DNA of 64,000 nucleotides, taken from Thioalkalivibrio sp. ALE31 (GTDB lineage Bacteria > Pseudomonadota > Gammaproteobacteria > Ectothiorhodospirales > Ectothiorhodospiraceae). This document shows, piece by piece, positions 1 through 8,228 of the stretch. The stretch lies in contig NZ_KB905020.1 in the NCBI RefSeq assembly GCF_000377405.1, positions 620,001 to 684,000 of the forward strand. The letters are read 5' to 3'. Numbering within the stretch: position 1 is the first letter of the stretch; each line of letters starts with the position of its first letter. The notes under the pieces were generated by a model. That model ran no database searches. It saw nothing but the letters and a program-made list of their open reading frames with translations, and had not been told where the DNA came from. A program made the translations under genes and the position numbers.

Positions 1-1224
1 CCAGCGCTCCACCGCATTGGCGTAACGGCTCTGCGCCTGCATCAGCTGGTCGCGCGCCTCGCGCAGGTCCTCGACCCGCCGCAGTGCCAGCCCCAGGAGC
101 TGGCCTTCCGGCGAATGTTCCCCCGGTTCCCGATCCTCCAGGGTGCGCAGGGCCTCCAGGACCTGGCGCCCCAAGTCGGTTACGGGCTCGCGCAGGACCT
201 GCGGATCCAGCCCCGAGGCATCGCTCTGGGACAGCAGAATACCGAGCGAGCGCAGGCGGCTGACCACCCCGGCCTGCGCCACGCGAAAGCGGTTGCCCTG
301 GGATTCCAGTCGATCCAGGGCGGCCCCGAGCTGCCAGCCACCGGACCATTCGAAGCTCAGGCGCTTGATCTGGCGCCCGTTCACGAGCTCGAACGCGAGC
401 ACGAAGATCGCCTGCACATCGTCGAGGGTGCACCGGGCCAGGTCGTCGGCATCGGCGGCGGAAAACAGGCGGTCCAGGAACTGGTCCACGCGGCGCACGC
501 CATCCTCCTGGGTCGGCGCCACGCCGCGCAACCGATCGCGCAGCAGGTCGGCGACCTCCGGGGCCTCGTGGTGCAGCTTCTCCAGGGCCGCGAGCCGCGA
601 ATCCTCGGTCGCGCCCACCAGATCGCCCACGCGCGAGCGCAGGCCCAGGCGGCGATAGATCTCGATCTGCTCCGCGGCAGCCGCCAGGCTGGTATCGCCG
701 GTCATCTCGCGCACCGCGACGGCCACCCCCTCGGGCGAGATATCCACCTCGTGGAGCAGCACCTCGGCCGCCTTGCGCCGGCGCATGTCCGGTGCGAGCT
801 CGCTCATGGCCAGATCGCGGGTCACGAACAGCAGGTCCGGCAGCAGGTCGATCGTGTTGCGCAGCTGGTCGCGCGACTGTTCCTGGCGTTTGCCGCGGGT
901 GGCATCGGCGACAAAGCGCGCCACCAGGCCGATCACCCCGAACAGCAGGGTGTAGACGGCGAAGAAGATGAAGTTCTGTGCCGGGGCGGCATGCCCGAAA
1001 CCGAGAAAATACCCGCCCTGCATGGCCAGGAACGTGACCGGTCCCGCCGCCCACAGCAGCTGGAGGAAATTGAGCGACCAGGGGACGCGCCGCGCGGTGG
1101 CCGCCACCTCGGTGATGCGGCTGCGGCCGGCCGCCTCGATCAGGACGTTCTCCTGCGACGGCCCGACGGCCTGCGGGTCTTCCTGACCCGGTGCCTCCCT
1201 GCGTTTACGAAAGCGACCGAACAC
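1..1224 (-). CDS. Unrecognised two-TM membrane protein (partial)
   Basis: I do not recognise the family. 408 residues are visible and the gene runs off the left edge, so the C-terminus is missing. The start is a GTG at 1224-1222 with GGAG about ten bases upstream; the in-frame stop further up limits other choices. Two hydrophobic stretches at about residues 50-68 and 85-105 suggest two membrane helices with a short loop. The rest is charged and probably cytoplasmic, ending in a helical, Glu/Arg/Gln-rich segment that may be a coiled coil. Codon use and the absence of stops over 1.2 kb support a real gene. Function unknown. Confidence 0.7.
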   Translation of the reverse strand, partial: MFGRFRKRREAPGQEDPQAVGPSQENVLIEAAGRSRITEVAATARRVPWSLNFLQLLWAAGPVTFLAMQGGYFLGFGHAAPAQNFIFFAVYTLLFGVIGLVARFVADATRGKRQEQSRDQLRNTIDLLPDLLFVTRDLAMSELAPDMRRRKAAEVLLHEVDISPEGVAVAVREMTGDTSLAAAAEQIEIYRRLGLRSRVGDLVGATEDSRLAALEKLHHEAPEVADLLRDRLRGVAPTQEDGVRRVDQFLDRLFSAADADDLARCTLDDVQAIFVLAFELVNGRQIKRLSFEWSGGWQLGAALDRLESQGNRFRVAQAGVVSRLRSLGILLSQSDASGLDPQVLREPVTDLGRQVLEALRTLEDREPGEHSPEGQLLGLALRRVEDLREARDQLMQAQSRYANAVERW

Positions 1225-1355
1225 GCGCCCCTGCTCCGGAATGGATGGTCACCGCCGGCATGGCCGCAACGTCCCCATTAGTGTAGGGAAAGTACGTTCG
1301 GTTCGCGCGCTCCGGGCCCCGTTTTCGCGCCGTTCCCGGCGCATTCGGCCACCCC

Positions 1356-2594
1356 TCAGGCCGCGTTGCTGCGCCGTGCCTGGGCCTCGCCGGGCGGGAT
1401 CGAGACCACCTCGGAGGCATCGTCGCGATAGAGGTAGTCGCGCGTCAACGGCACCGCGTCCTGCTGCTTGGCCATCTGCACGTGGAAGACCACCTGTCCC
1501 CACCAGCGGAAGGTCCCCTCGCAACTGGCCAGATAGAACTCCCACATGCGGCAGAAGCGCTCGTCAAAGCGCGTCACGGCCTCGGCTCGGACCTTCTGGA
1601 AGCGGCGGTACCACTCAGCCAGTGTCTCGGCATAGTGCAGCCGCCAGAACTCGATGTCCGTGGTGTACAGCGGGGTGGGTTCCAGCGCACTCATCACCTC
1701 GGACAGCGCCGGGGTGTACCCGCCCGGAAAGATGTATTTGCTGAGCCACGGGTTGGAGGTGCCCGGCGGCTCCTGCCGCCCGATGGTATGCAGCACGGCG
1801 ATGCCGTCGGGCGTCAGGAGGTCGTGTACCCGCTGGAAGAACGTACCGTAGTTGGGTGTGCCGACATGCTCGAACATGCCGACGCTGACAATCCGGTCGT
1901 ACTGGTCCTCGTGCTCGCGGTAGTCCTGGTAGAGAAACCGCACCCGATCCTCCAGCCCGCGTCGCCCGGCCTCCTCCCGGGCCACCCGCAGCTGCTCCCG
2001 GGACAGCGTCACGCCGTCGACCTGCACGTCCGCGTGCTCGGCCAGATGGAAGGCCAGGCCGCCCCAGCCGCAACCGATATCAAGGACCCGCATGCCGGGT
2101 TCCAGGCGCAGCTTCCTGCGCAGCATCGCGCACTTGGCCTGCTGCGCTTCCTCCAGCGTCATATCGGGCCGCTCGAAGTAGGCACAACTGTAGAACATGC
2201 CCTCGTCCAGGAACTGGCGATAAAGCCACTCGTCGACATCATAATGATGGGCGATGTTCTGATAGCAGCGCGCCACCTTGTTGCCCTGCTCGATCAGCGC
2301 CCGGAGCATACGCACCGCCGGATTGACACGCTGCTGGAACATCGGCGCGAAGTTGCGCATAGCCACATCCAGGAACACCTGCAGGCCCTCGGGGCCAGGC
2401 GACCACATGCCGTTCATGTAGGTCTCGCCCAGCTGGAACCCCGGATCGCGACCGATCTTGCGCAGCGCCGCCCGGTCATGCAGCTGCATCGTGATCTCCG
2501 GCGTACCGCTACCGAAACGCTGCTCGCGGCCATCCGGGTGCCGCAGCACAAAGGTCCCGTAGCGCATGTATTGCTCGAGTAACCGCTCGATCAT
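1356..2594 (-). CDS. cfa: Cyclopropane-fatty-acyl-phospholipid synthase
   Basis: Transfers a methylene group from S-adenosylmethionine to the cis double bond of membrane phospholipid acyl chains, acting at the inner face of the membrane. The 412-residue length is normal. The N-terminal part (about 1-110) is the lipid-binding region; the Rossmann methyltransferase follows, with the SAM-binding loop VLDIGCGWGGLAFH near residue 170 and the family segment SVGMFEHVG further on. It stands alone, divergent from fnr, and its ATG lies about 280 bases from that gene. Family assignment is firm; substrate range is inferred. Confidence 0.93.
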   Translation of the reverse strand: MIERLLEQYMRYGTFVLRHPDGREQRFGSGTPEITMQLHDRAALRKIGRDPGFQLGETYMNGMWSPGPEGLQVFLDVAMRNFAPMFQQRVNPAVRMLRALIEQGNKVARCYQNIAHHYDVDEWLYRQFLDEGMFYSCAYFERPDMTLEEAQQAKCAMLRRKLRLEPGMRVLDIGCGWGGLAFHLAEHADVQVDGVTLSREQLRVAREEAGRRGLEDRVRFLYQDYREHEDQYDRIVSVGMFEHVGTPNYGTFFQRVHDLLTPDGIAVLHTIGRQEPPGTSNPWLSKYIFPGGYTPALSEVMSALEPTPLYTTDIEFWRLHYAETLAEWYRRFQKVRAEAVTRFDERFCRMWEFYLASCEGTFRWWGQVVFHVQMAKQQDAVPLTRDYLYRDDASEVVSIPPGEAQARRSNAA

Positions 2595-2873
2595 CTTGAC
2601 CCCTGTCCTTGTCTCGGCGGCCCGTGCGCAACGCGTGGGTTCCAGGCCGTTGCCGCGCCACCCAATGTAAACTGAGTCTAAATATTGTTATCTCGCGTTG
2701 TCCATGCCTGATGCCGCGCGCGGTGAAGTGGGCGGCCGGCGCCGCTTCGAGACCCGTAATAACCCCGACCCGAATCACCTGCATTCCACAGGGACAGTAG
2801 CGCATTCCCGAGCGTGATGGCAGACCCCGAAAATCCCTTTCCCCAATTCCGAAAAAACGGCTACCCTGCACTC

Positions 2874-3608
2874 ATGACGCTACGACCCACCCAAGCCTGT
2901 CAGCACTGCACCCTGCGCCAGCTCTGCCTGCCGGTCGGCCTGCCGCAGGACGAGCTCTGGCAGCTCGACGAGATCGTCCAGCAGCGCCGGCCGATCGCCA
3001 AGGGCGCGGCCCTGTTCACCATGGGGGCCAAGTTCGACGCGCTGTATGCGGTCCGCACGGGGGCGCTGAAGACGGTGCTGATCTCCGATGACGGCACTGA
3101 ACAGATCACGGGCTTTGCCCTGGCCGGCGACCTCCTGGGACTGGACGCGATCCATTCGGGCAAGCACCCGGTGAGTGCCGTGGCCCTGGAATCCACCAGC
3201 GTCTGTGCCGTGCCCTACGGGCATGTCGACGACCTCGCCGGGCGCCTGCCCACGTTCCGCCAGCACATGATGAGCGTGATGAGCCAGGAGCTCGCGCAGG
3301 ACGAAAGCCTGCATGCGCTGCTTGCCCAGCGCACGGCCGAGCAGCGCCTGGCGACATTCCTCGTGGGGCTGTCGGAACGCCAGCGCACTCGCGGCCTGTC
3401 CCCCGAGCGGTTCTACCTGCCGATGTCGCGCGCCGACATCGCCAACCACCTGGGCCTGACCCAGGAGACCATCAGCCGACTGTTCACCCAGCTGCGCAAC
3501 CAGGGCGTAATCAGCCTGCACACCCGCGACCTCGAGATCCTGGAGCCCGAGAGTCTGCGGAACACCGCCGGGGTGACGTTCACCTCCTCCGCCGCGAGCA
3601 GTGCCTGA
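2874..3608 (+). CDS. fnr: FNR/Anr-type oxygen-sensing transcription regulator
   Basis: Crp-Fnr family activator of anaerobic or microaerobic genes that senses O2 through a [4Fe-4S] cluster. With the ATG at 2874 it has 244 residues, and the cluster cysteines Cys9, Cys12, Cys18 (CX2CX5C) and Cys111 match E. coli FNR Cys20, 23, 29 and 122 with a constant offset of 11. The cAMP-type beta barrel contains DGTEQITGF and LAGDLLG. The C-terminal HTH recognition helix has ETISRL, the FNR specificity pattern for TTGAT-N4-ATCAA sites. An in-frame ATG at 2817 is possible, but the intervening bases are AT-richer and neither start has a good ribosome site. The stop overlaps the next gene by eight bases. Confidence 0.92.
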   Translation: MTLRPTQACQHCTLRQLCLPVGLPQDELWQLDEIVQQRRPIAKGAALFTMGAKFDALYAVRTGALKTVLISDDGTEQITGFALAGDLLGLDAIHSGKHPVSAVALESTSVCAVPYGHVDDLAGRLPTFRQHMMSVMSQELAQDESLHALLAQRTAEQRLATFLVGLSERQRTRGLSPERFYLPMSRADIANHLGLTQETISRLFTQLRNQGVISLHTRDLEILEPESLRNTAGVTFTSSAASSA

Positions 3609-4092
3609 ATCCGGAGGCACCCCGGAGGAGCCGTCGACGGGCTTCGAGGCCTTCTGGAGCTTCGCCGGAACCCTCTGGGCCGCCCCCGATGCACGCGCGC
3701 GTCTGATGCGCTGGCAGGAGGAATTCGGGGTGGATGTGATGCTGGCGCTGTTTGCCCTGTGGTACCCCCGACCGCTGACGACCTCTCAGTGGCAACGGCT
3801 CGCGCAAACCGCCCGCCGCTGGCAGACCTCAGCCACCGGACGCATCCGCGCCCTGCGCCGCCAGTTGCACACCCCCGAGCGCGACACGCTCTACCGCGCG
3901 GTACTCGCGCTCGAACTCCAGAGCGAGCGCCTGGCGGGCCTGCAACTGCTCGCGCAGGCCCGCCAGCTCTCGACGCCGGATAGCCGGTCCCACGCCGTGA
4001 ACCACCGGCGCCGACTGCACACGCTGTTCCCCGCATTGCCGGAGGCCGAGATCCGCGACGCGCCACACACTCCGGATCGGTGTTCTCAATAG
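3601..4092 (+). CDS. TIGR02444 family protein (DUF2390)
   Basis: Conserved proteobacterial protein of unknown function, 163 residues. The signature is the N-terminal FWSFAGTLWAAP followed by a region ending in GVDVMLALFALWY, which fits the TIGR02444/DUF2390 pattern (aromatic start, GxDVN-LLFxLWL). The rest is predicted helical and Arg/Leu-rich. The GTG start lies inside the end of fnr (eight-base overlap), implying translational coupling and co-transcription. No catalytic motif is visible. Confidence 0.75.
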   Translation: MPESGGTPEEPSTGFEAFWSFAGTLWAAPDARARLMRWQEEFGVDVMLALFALWYPRPLTTSQWQRLAQTARRWQTSATGRIRALRRQLHTPERDTLYRAVLALELQSERLAGLQLLAQARQLSTPDSRSHAVNHRRRLHTLFPALPEAEIRDAPHTPDRCSQ

Positions 4093-4189
4093 CGTGTCCA
4101 CGCAGGGACGTACGTAGCGGCATGCCGGCTGCATGCGCTGGCGGTTCCGGCTATCCTCCCCGGCATACAGACCCTACACGGCAGGATTC

Positions 4190-4759
4190 ATGTCCGACGA
4201 TCTGCGCACCCAGCTCCTGAAGACGGGGCTGGTGGACGAAAAACAGGTTCGCAAGGCCAAGGCGCAAAAGCATCAGGCGCAAAAGGGCAACGCGAAAAAG
4301 AAGAAGGACCGCAAGACCGGCCCCGAGCCCGGCGTGGCCGAGGCGCGCAAGGCCGAGCAGGCCGAACGCTCGCGGCAGAAGAACCGCGAACAGCAGGAGC
4401 GTGCCGAACGCCGCGCCCGCCACGCGCAGATCCGCGAGCTGGTCAGCACCCACCTGGCGCCGATCCCCACGGGCGATGCGGCGCTGGACTATCACTTTCA
4501 GCAGGGGGGACAGATCCGCCACCTACCGGTGACAGCGGATCTGCAAAAGCGCCTCGCCGACGGGCGCGCCGCGATTGCGGGGCTGGATATCCGGCCGGAG
4601 AAGGGCTTCCGGGTCATCCCGCGGGAGACAGCGAACCGCATCCGCGAGCGCGATCCGGAATGGCCACTGGTGATTCCCGCCGAGGATGATGCGTCGTCCG
4701 AGCCCGACCCGGACGACCCCTACAAGGATTACGTCGTCCCCGATGACCTGATGTGGTGA
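4190..4759 (+). CDS. DUF2058 family protein
   Basis: 189-residue conserved gammaproteobacterial protein of the DUF2058 (YaiL-like) family, no established activity. It begins SDDLRTQLLKTGLVDEKQ, the family N-terminus, followed by a very Lys/Arg/Gln/Glu-rich helical segment (about 20-90) and a compact C-terminal domain with ALDYHFQQGG and IRHLPV. The basic helix could bind nucleic acid; that is inference. The ATG at 4190 was chosen because the family N-terminus starts there; an upstream GTG would add unrelated residues. It ends in an acidic tail. Confidence 0.82.
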   Translation: MSDDLRTQLLKTGLVDEKQVRKAKAQKHQAQKGNAKKKKDRKTGPEPGVAEARKAEQAERSRQKNREQQERAERRARHAQIRELVSTHLAPIPTGDAALDYHFQQGGQIRHLPVTADLQKRLADGRAAIAGLDIRPEKGFRVIPRETANRIRERDPEWPLVIPAEDDASSEPDPDDPYKDYVVPDDLMW

Positions 4760-4799
4760 GGGCAAGGGGCACGCACGGACCGGCGGCCCCGCGGGTCCG

Positions 4800-5021
4800 T
4801 CAGTCCGTGGTGCGCTTCACGTCCGCGGCCGGCATGCCGGACTGCTGCGGACGCCGGGCCTCGTCACTGGACATATCCTGAGGGGTTAGCCCCCCCTCCC
4901 CCAGACTCTGGGGTGCACCCACCGACTCCTCCTCCGGCGCGCCGTTGCCACAGCCCAGGGCCAGCAGGCCCACGGCGGTCAGTCCGATCACCAGGGGGGT
5001 CGCTCGCTGAATCTCTCGCAT
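4800..5021 (-). CDS. Small putative lipoprotein
   Basis: 73 residues. A short basic start (MREIQR) is followed by a hydrophobic stretch and LLALGC, which resembles a lipobox with Cys24 as the lipidation site, though Leu before Gly is not ideal. The mature part is acidic and Pro/Gln-rich without a recognisable fold. It lies downstream of the carbamate kinase on the same strand, separated by 124 bases. I cannot assign a function. Confidence 0.5.
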   Translation of the reverse strand: MREIQRATPLVIGLTAVGLLALGCGNGAPEEESVGAPQSLGEGGLTPQDMSSDEARRPQQSGMPAADVKRTTD

Positions 5022-5145
5022 CGCTATCGCTCTCGGGTGTTTTCAGGTCAAAGCGTGCAAGCCCACGGCCCGTCGCGCAAGCGCCGGCGTGAAGATCACG
5101 GGCTTGGCACACGCCCTTGAGACCCACCTGGCTGCGGATTCGCTG

Positions 5146-6051
5146 TCAGACGGTCCCGACCGGCAGGATGCGGGTCCCGGCCTGGCCGTCCAGGATATCA
5201 GCGGCATGCCCCAGCGCACCGATCCCGACCCGGATGCCGCCTTGCGCCGCGCGCCGCGCCGCCTCCATCTTCGGGCCCATGGAACCCGCGGGGTAGGCCG
5301 CCGGCTCCACGGCCGTGACCAGCAGGGCCTTCAAGCGCCGAGCGTCCGGCGTGCCCCAGTCCATATAGACGCCGTCGACATCGGTCAGCATCAGCAGCCA
5401 GTCGGCCTCGACATGCGCGGCCAGACGGGCGGCCGTCAGGTCCTTGTCGACCACAGCCTCGATGCCCTGCAGGCGCCCGGCCGCGTCGCGCACGACTGGC
5501 ACACCCCCGCCACCGGCGCAGATCGCGACAGCGCCACTATCCACCAGGGAGCGTACTGCCTCCATGCCCAACAGGCGCTGCGGCTCGGGCGAGGCTACCA
5601 CGCGCCGCCAACCCTCGCCGTCGGGCGCGATATCCCAACCGCGCTCGTCGGCCAGCGCACGAGCACGGGCCTCATCCCAGGTGGGGCCGATGAATTTCTC
5701 CGGATGGCCAAAGGCCGGATCGTTGGGGTCGACCTCGGTCTGCGTCAGCAGGCTCGCCACCCGGTCATGCCCCAGTGCGTTGTGCAGCTCGCGCGCCAGG
5801 ATGTAGCCGATCATGCCGTGGCTCTCGGCGCCGACAACGTCCAGCGGCCAGGCGATGCGATCGCACTCCGCCTGATTGGCCAGCAAGCCAACCTGCGGCC
5901 CGTTCCCGTGGGTGACGACCACCTCGTGCTCGCGCGCCACGGCGGCAATCGCCTCGGCGGCCTGTTGCGCGTTGCGCTGCTGGGCCTCGGCCGAGGGCGT
6001 CTCGCCGCGTTGCAACAGGGCGTTGCCGCCCAGCGCGATCACGATGCGCAT
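5146..6051 (-). CDS. arcC: Carbamate kinase
   Basis: Catalyses carbamoyl phosphate + ADP to carbamate + ATP in the cytoplasm. 301 residues, normal for the family, starting MRIVIALGGNALL at the ATG 6051, which has GGAGG eight bases upstream. Diagnostic segments are HGNGPQVG, AICAGGGGVPV, EAVVDKDL, LLMLTDVDGV and the C-terminal GSMGPKMEAA. No arginine deiminase or ornithine transcarbamylase gene is nearby, so the classical arginine deiminase pathway is not indicated here. In sulfur oxidisers using cyanate or thiocyanate it could harvest ATP from carbamate; that is speculation. It follows dcd closely. Confidence 0.93.
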   Translation of the reverse strand: MRIVIALGGNALLQRGETPSAEAQQRNAQQAAEAIAAVAREHEVVVTHGNGPQVGLLANQAECDRIAWPLDVVGAESHGMIGYILARELHNALGHDRVASLLTQTEVDPNDPAFGHPEKFIGPTWDEARARALADERGWDIAPDGEGWRRVVASPEPQRLLGMEAVRSLVDSGAVAICAGGGGVPVVRDAAGRLQGIEAVVDKDLTAARLAAHVEADWLLMLTDVDGVYMDWGTPDARRLKALLVTAVEPAAYPAGSMGPKMEAARRAAQGGIRVGIGALGHAADILDGQAGTRILPVGTV

Positions 6052-6079
6052 GGCGGTCCTCCGGGGGATTTGGTGGGTG

Positions 6080-6646
6080 TCAGGTCCGCGGCAGGGTGAC
6101 GCCGCGCTGCCCCTGGTACTTGCCGCCGCGATCCTTGTAGGACGTCTCGCAGACCTCGTCGGACTGCAGAAACAGCATCTGCGCCACACCCTCGTTGGCG
6201 TAGATCTTGGCCGGCAACGGCGTGGTGTTGGAGAACTCCAGCGTCACGTGGCCCTCCCACTCGGGCTCCAGCGGGGTCACGTTCACGATGATGCCGCAGC
6301 GGGCATAGGTGGACTTGCCCAGGCAGATGGTCAGCACGTCGCGCGGGATACGGAAGTACTCCACCGTGTGCGCCAGGGCAAAGGAGTTGGGCGGGATGAT
6401 GCAGACATCCGACTGCACATCCACGAAGCTGCCCTCGTCGAAGCCCTTGGGATCGACGATGCTGGAATTGATGTTGGTGAATATCTTGAAATGATCCGAA
6501 CAGCGCACGTCGTAGCCGTAGCTGGAGGTGCCGTAGGACACGATCCGCTCCTCGTCGCGGTAGCGGATCTGGCCGGGCTCGAAGGGCTCGATCATGCCCT
6601 GCGTCTCGGCCATCTCCCGGATCCAGCGGTCCGACTTGATGCTCAT
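6080..6646 (-). CDS. dcd: dCTP deaminase
   Basis: Deaminates dCTP to dUTP, feeding dTMP synthesis; homotrimeric, trimeric dUTPase fold. 188 residues, as usual. Recognisable parts are the N-terminal [13 protein letters not shown], the SYGYDVR segment, [11 protein letters not shown], the catalytic region [19 protein letters not shown] with the glutamate before GHVT, and the C-terminal nucleotide-covering tail [12 protein letters not shown]. It sits between apbC and the carbamate kinase in a leftward run, 31 bases after apbC. Confidence 0.96.
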   Translation of the reverse strand: MSIKSDRWIREMAETQGMIEPFEPGQIRYRDEERIVSYGTSSYGYDVRCSDHFKIFTNINSSIVDPKGFDEGSFVDVQSDVCIIPPNSFALAHTVEYFRIPRDVLTICLGKSTYARCGIIVNVTPLEPEWEGHVTLEFSNTTPLPAKIYANEGVAQMLFLQSDEVCETSYKDRGGKYQGQRGVTLPRT

Positions 6647-6677
6647 TGGCCCTGTCCCTGGTCGGCGGTTCGCCGGA

Positions 6678-7769
6678 TCAGTTGTTCTGAATCACGATAT
6701 TGGGGAACTTGCTGCTGTAGTCCTTGGACTGCTCCGCCAGCTTGGCGCCGGTGCGCCGCGCGATTTCGCGATAGATCTCGGTAATGCGGCCATCCGGGTC
6801 GGCGATCACGGTGGGCTCGCCGCCATCGGCCTGTTCGCGGATGCGGATGTCCAGCGGCAGGGCGCCCAGCATATCCACGCCGTACTCCTCGGCCATGTTC
6901 TCCGCCCCGCCCTGGCCGAAGATGTACTCTTCGTTGCCGCACTTCGAGCAGATGTGGATGCTCATATTCTCGATGATGCCCAGCACTGGCACCTCGACCT
7001 TCTCGAACATGCGCAGGCCCTTGCGGGCGTCCAGCAGCGCGATGTCCTGCGGCGTGGTCACGATCACCGCGCCGGACACCGGAATCTTCTGCGACAGCGT
7101 CAGCTGGATGTCGCCGGTGCCCGGCGGCAGGTCGATGATCAGGTAGTCCAGATCCTTCCAGTTAGTCTCGTTCAGGAGCTGCTCCAGCGCCTGGGTCACC
7201 ATCGGGCCACGCCAGATCATCGGCGTGTCCTCCTCGATCAGGAAGCCGATGGACATCGCCTGTACGCCGTGGCGCTCCAGCGGCTCCATGCTCTTGCCGT
7301 CCTTGGACTCCGGGTTGCCCTTGATGCCCAGCATGCGCGGCTGGCTGGGGCCGTAGATGTCCGCATCCAGGATGCCGACCTGCGCGCCCTCGGCCGCCAG
7401 GCCAAGCGCCAGATTCACTGCGGTGGTGGATTTGCCCACCCCGCCCTTGCCGGAGGCCACGGCGATGATGTTCTTGATCCCCGCCATCGGCTTGAGACTC
7501 TTTTGCACCGCGTGCGTCGTGACCTTGGTGTTGATGGTCACTTCCGAGGATTCCAGCCCGGCGACACCGGCCAGCGCCCCCTGGATGGCTGCGCGGAGCT
7601 CGTCGTGATAGCCGTTCGAGGAGTAACCCATCTCGATGGCGATGGAGGCGCGCGCGCCGTCCACCTGAATGTCCTTGACCGCGCCGGCGGCCACCAAATC
7701 CTGCTCCAGGTACTTGTCCTGAACAGTCTTCAGGGCGTTTTCGATCTGCTCGCGCGAGAGTTCGGCCAT
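6678..7769 (-). CDS. apbC: Mrp/ApbC iron-sulfur cluster carrier ATPase
   Basis: Cytosolic P-loop ATPase that binds and transfers [4Fe-4S] clusters to apoproteins. 363 residues from the ATG at 7769. The N-terminal ~90 residues are a DUF59/FeS-assembly-P domain; then a deviant Walker [17 protein letters not shown], near residue 105, and the DLPPGTGD and [12 protein letters not shown] motifs of the Mrp family. CSKCG near residue 275 is the CXXC that bridges a cluster across the dimer. Divergent from metG, as in other gammaproteobacteria. A TTG seven codons upstream is unlikely to be the start. Confidence 0.95.
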   Translation of the reverse strand: MAELSREQIENALKTVQDKYLEQDLVAAGAVKDIQVDGARASIAIEMGYSSNGYHDELRAAIQGALAGVAGLESSEVTINTKVTTHAVQKSLKPMAGIKNIIAVASGKGGVGKSTTAVNLALGLAAEGAQVGILDADIYGPSQPRMLGIKGNPESKDGKSMEPLERHGVQAMSIGFLIEEDTPMIWRGPMVTQALEQLLNETNWKDLDYLIIDLPPGTGDIQLTLSQKIPVSGAVIVTTPQDIALLDARKGLRMFEKVEVPVLGIIENMSIHICSKCGNEEYIFGQGGAENMAEEYGVDMLGALPLDIRIREQADGGEPTVIADPDGRITEIYREIARRTGAKLAEQSKDYSSKFPNIVIQNN

Positions 7770-8228
7770 GGTGTTCGTTCCATCCAGCAATTGAAGGGTG
7801 ACCGCGCGATTCTACTGGCACCGGTACGGCACGCCAATGGCACCACGCAGTGCCAGTCCTTTCCCGGGGCCCAAACATGCTCATCCGGCCGGGTGTCAAG
7901 CCTTTCGCATCGGTTTTATGCACAAACATGGCGCATACGGGGAAGACAGGCCTAGATAGCCGCACAAACGTCCAAACCGCTGCACAATAGTTTTCCAACT
8001 TGCTGTTTTATTGGATTTCTTTTGGGTTGGTCGATTTTTAACCAATTTGTCATGCACCCTTGTGTGGCAAGGGGTAGCGACCGATTCCACCGGGTTTCCC
8101 ACAGACTTATCCACAGCTTCTGTGGACAAGCGGGCCCAGCCCGCGCTGCGCCTCGACAAGCCGCCGGACACACCCGACAATAGCGCCCCTGCACCCGCGG
8201 CCCGGCGCCGCCCATCACGAGCCAAGCA
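7770..8228. promoter_or_regulatory. AT-rich apbC-metG intergenic region with DnaA boxes
   Basis: This 459-base gap holds no convincing gene but must contain the divergent promoters of apbC and metG. It has three DnaA-box matches: TTATGCACA at 7916-7924 and TTATCCACA at 8107-8115 (both fit TTATNCACA exactly), and TTGTCCACA on the minus strand at 8121-8129. The last two face each other five bases apart, forming a dyad. Between the outer boxes, about 7988-8056 is strikingly AT-rich for this genome. That arrangement resembles a DnaA-controlled region, possibly an origin; which one is not decidable here. Confidence 0.55.

Noticed and set aside
115-1281. Long open frame on the plus strand
   Set aside because: It is antisense to the truncated membrane protein; its composition (His/Gln/Arg-rich, no domains) is typical of a GC-rich shadow.
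2817-2873. N-terminal extension of FNR
   Set aside because: Bases are AT-richer than the gene, residues do not match the family, and cysteine spacing to the start fits ATG 2874 better; not fully excluded.
5146-6189. Longer carbamate kinase start
   Set aside because: The extra 46 residues precede the family N-terminus MRIVIALGGN and overlap dcd; the ATG at 6051 has a good ribosome site.
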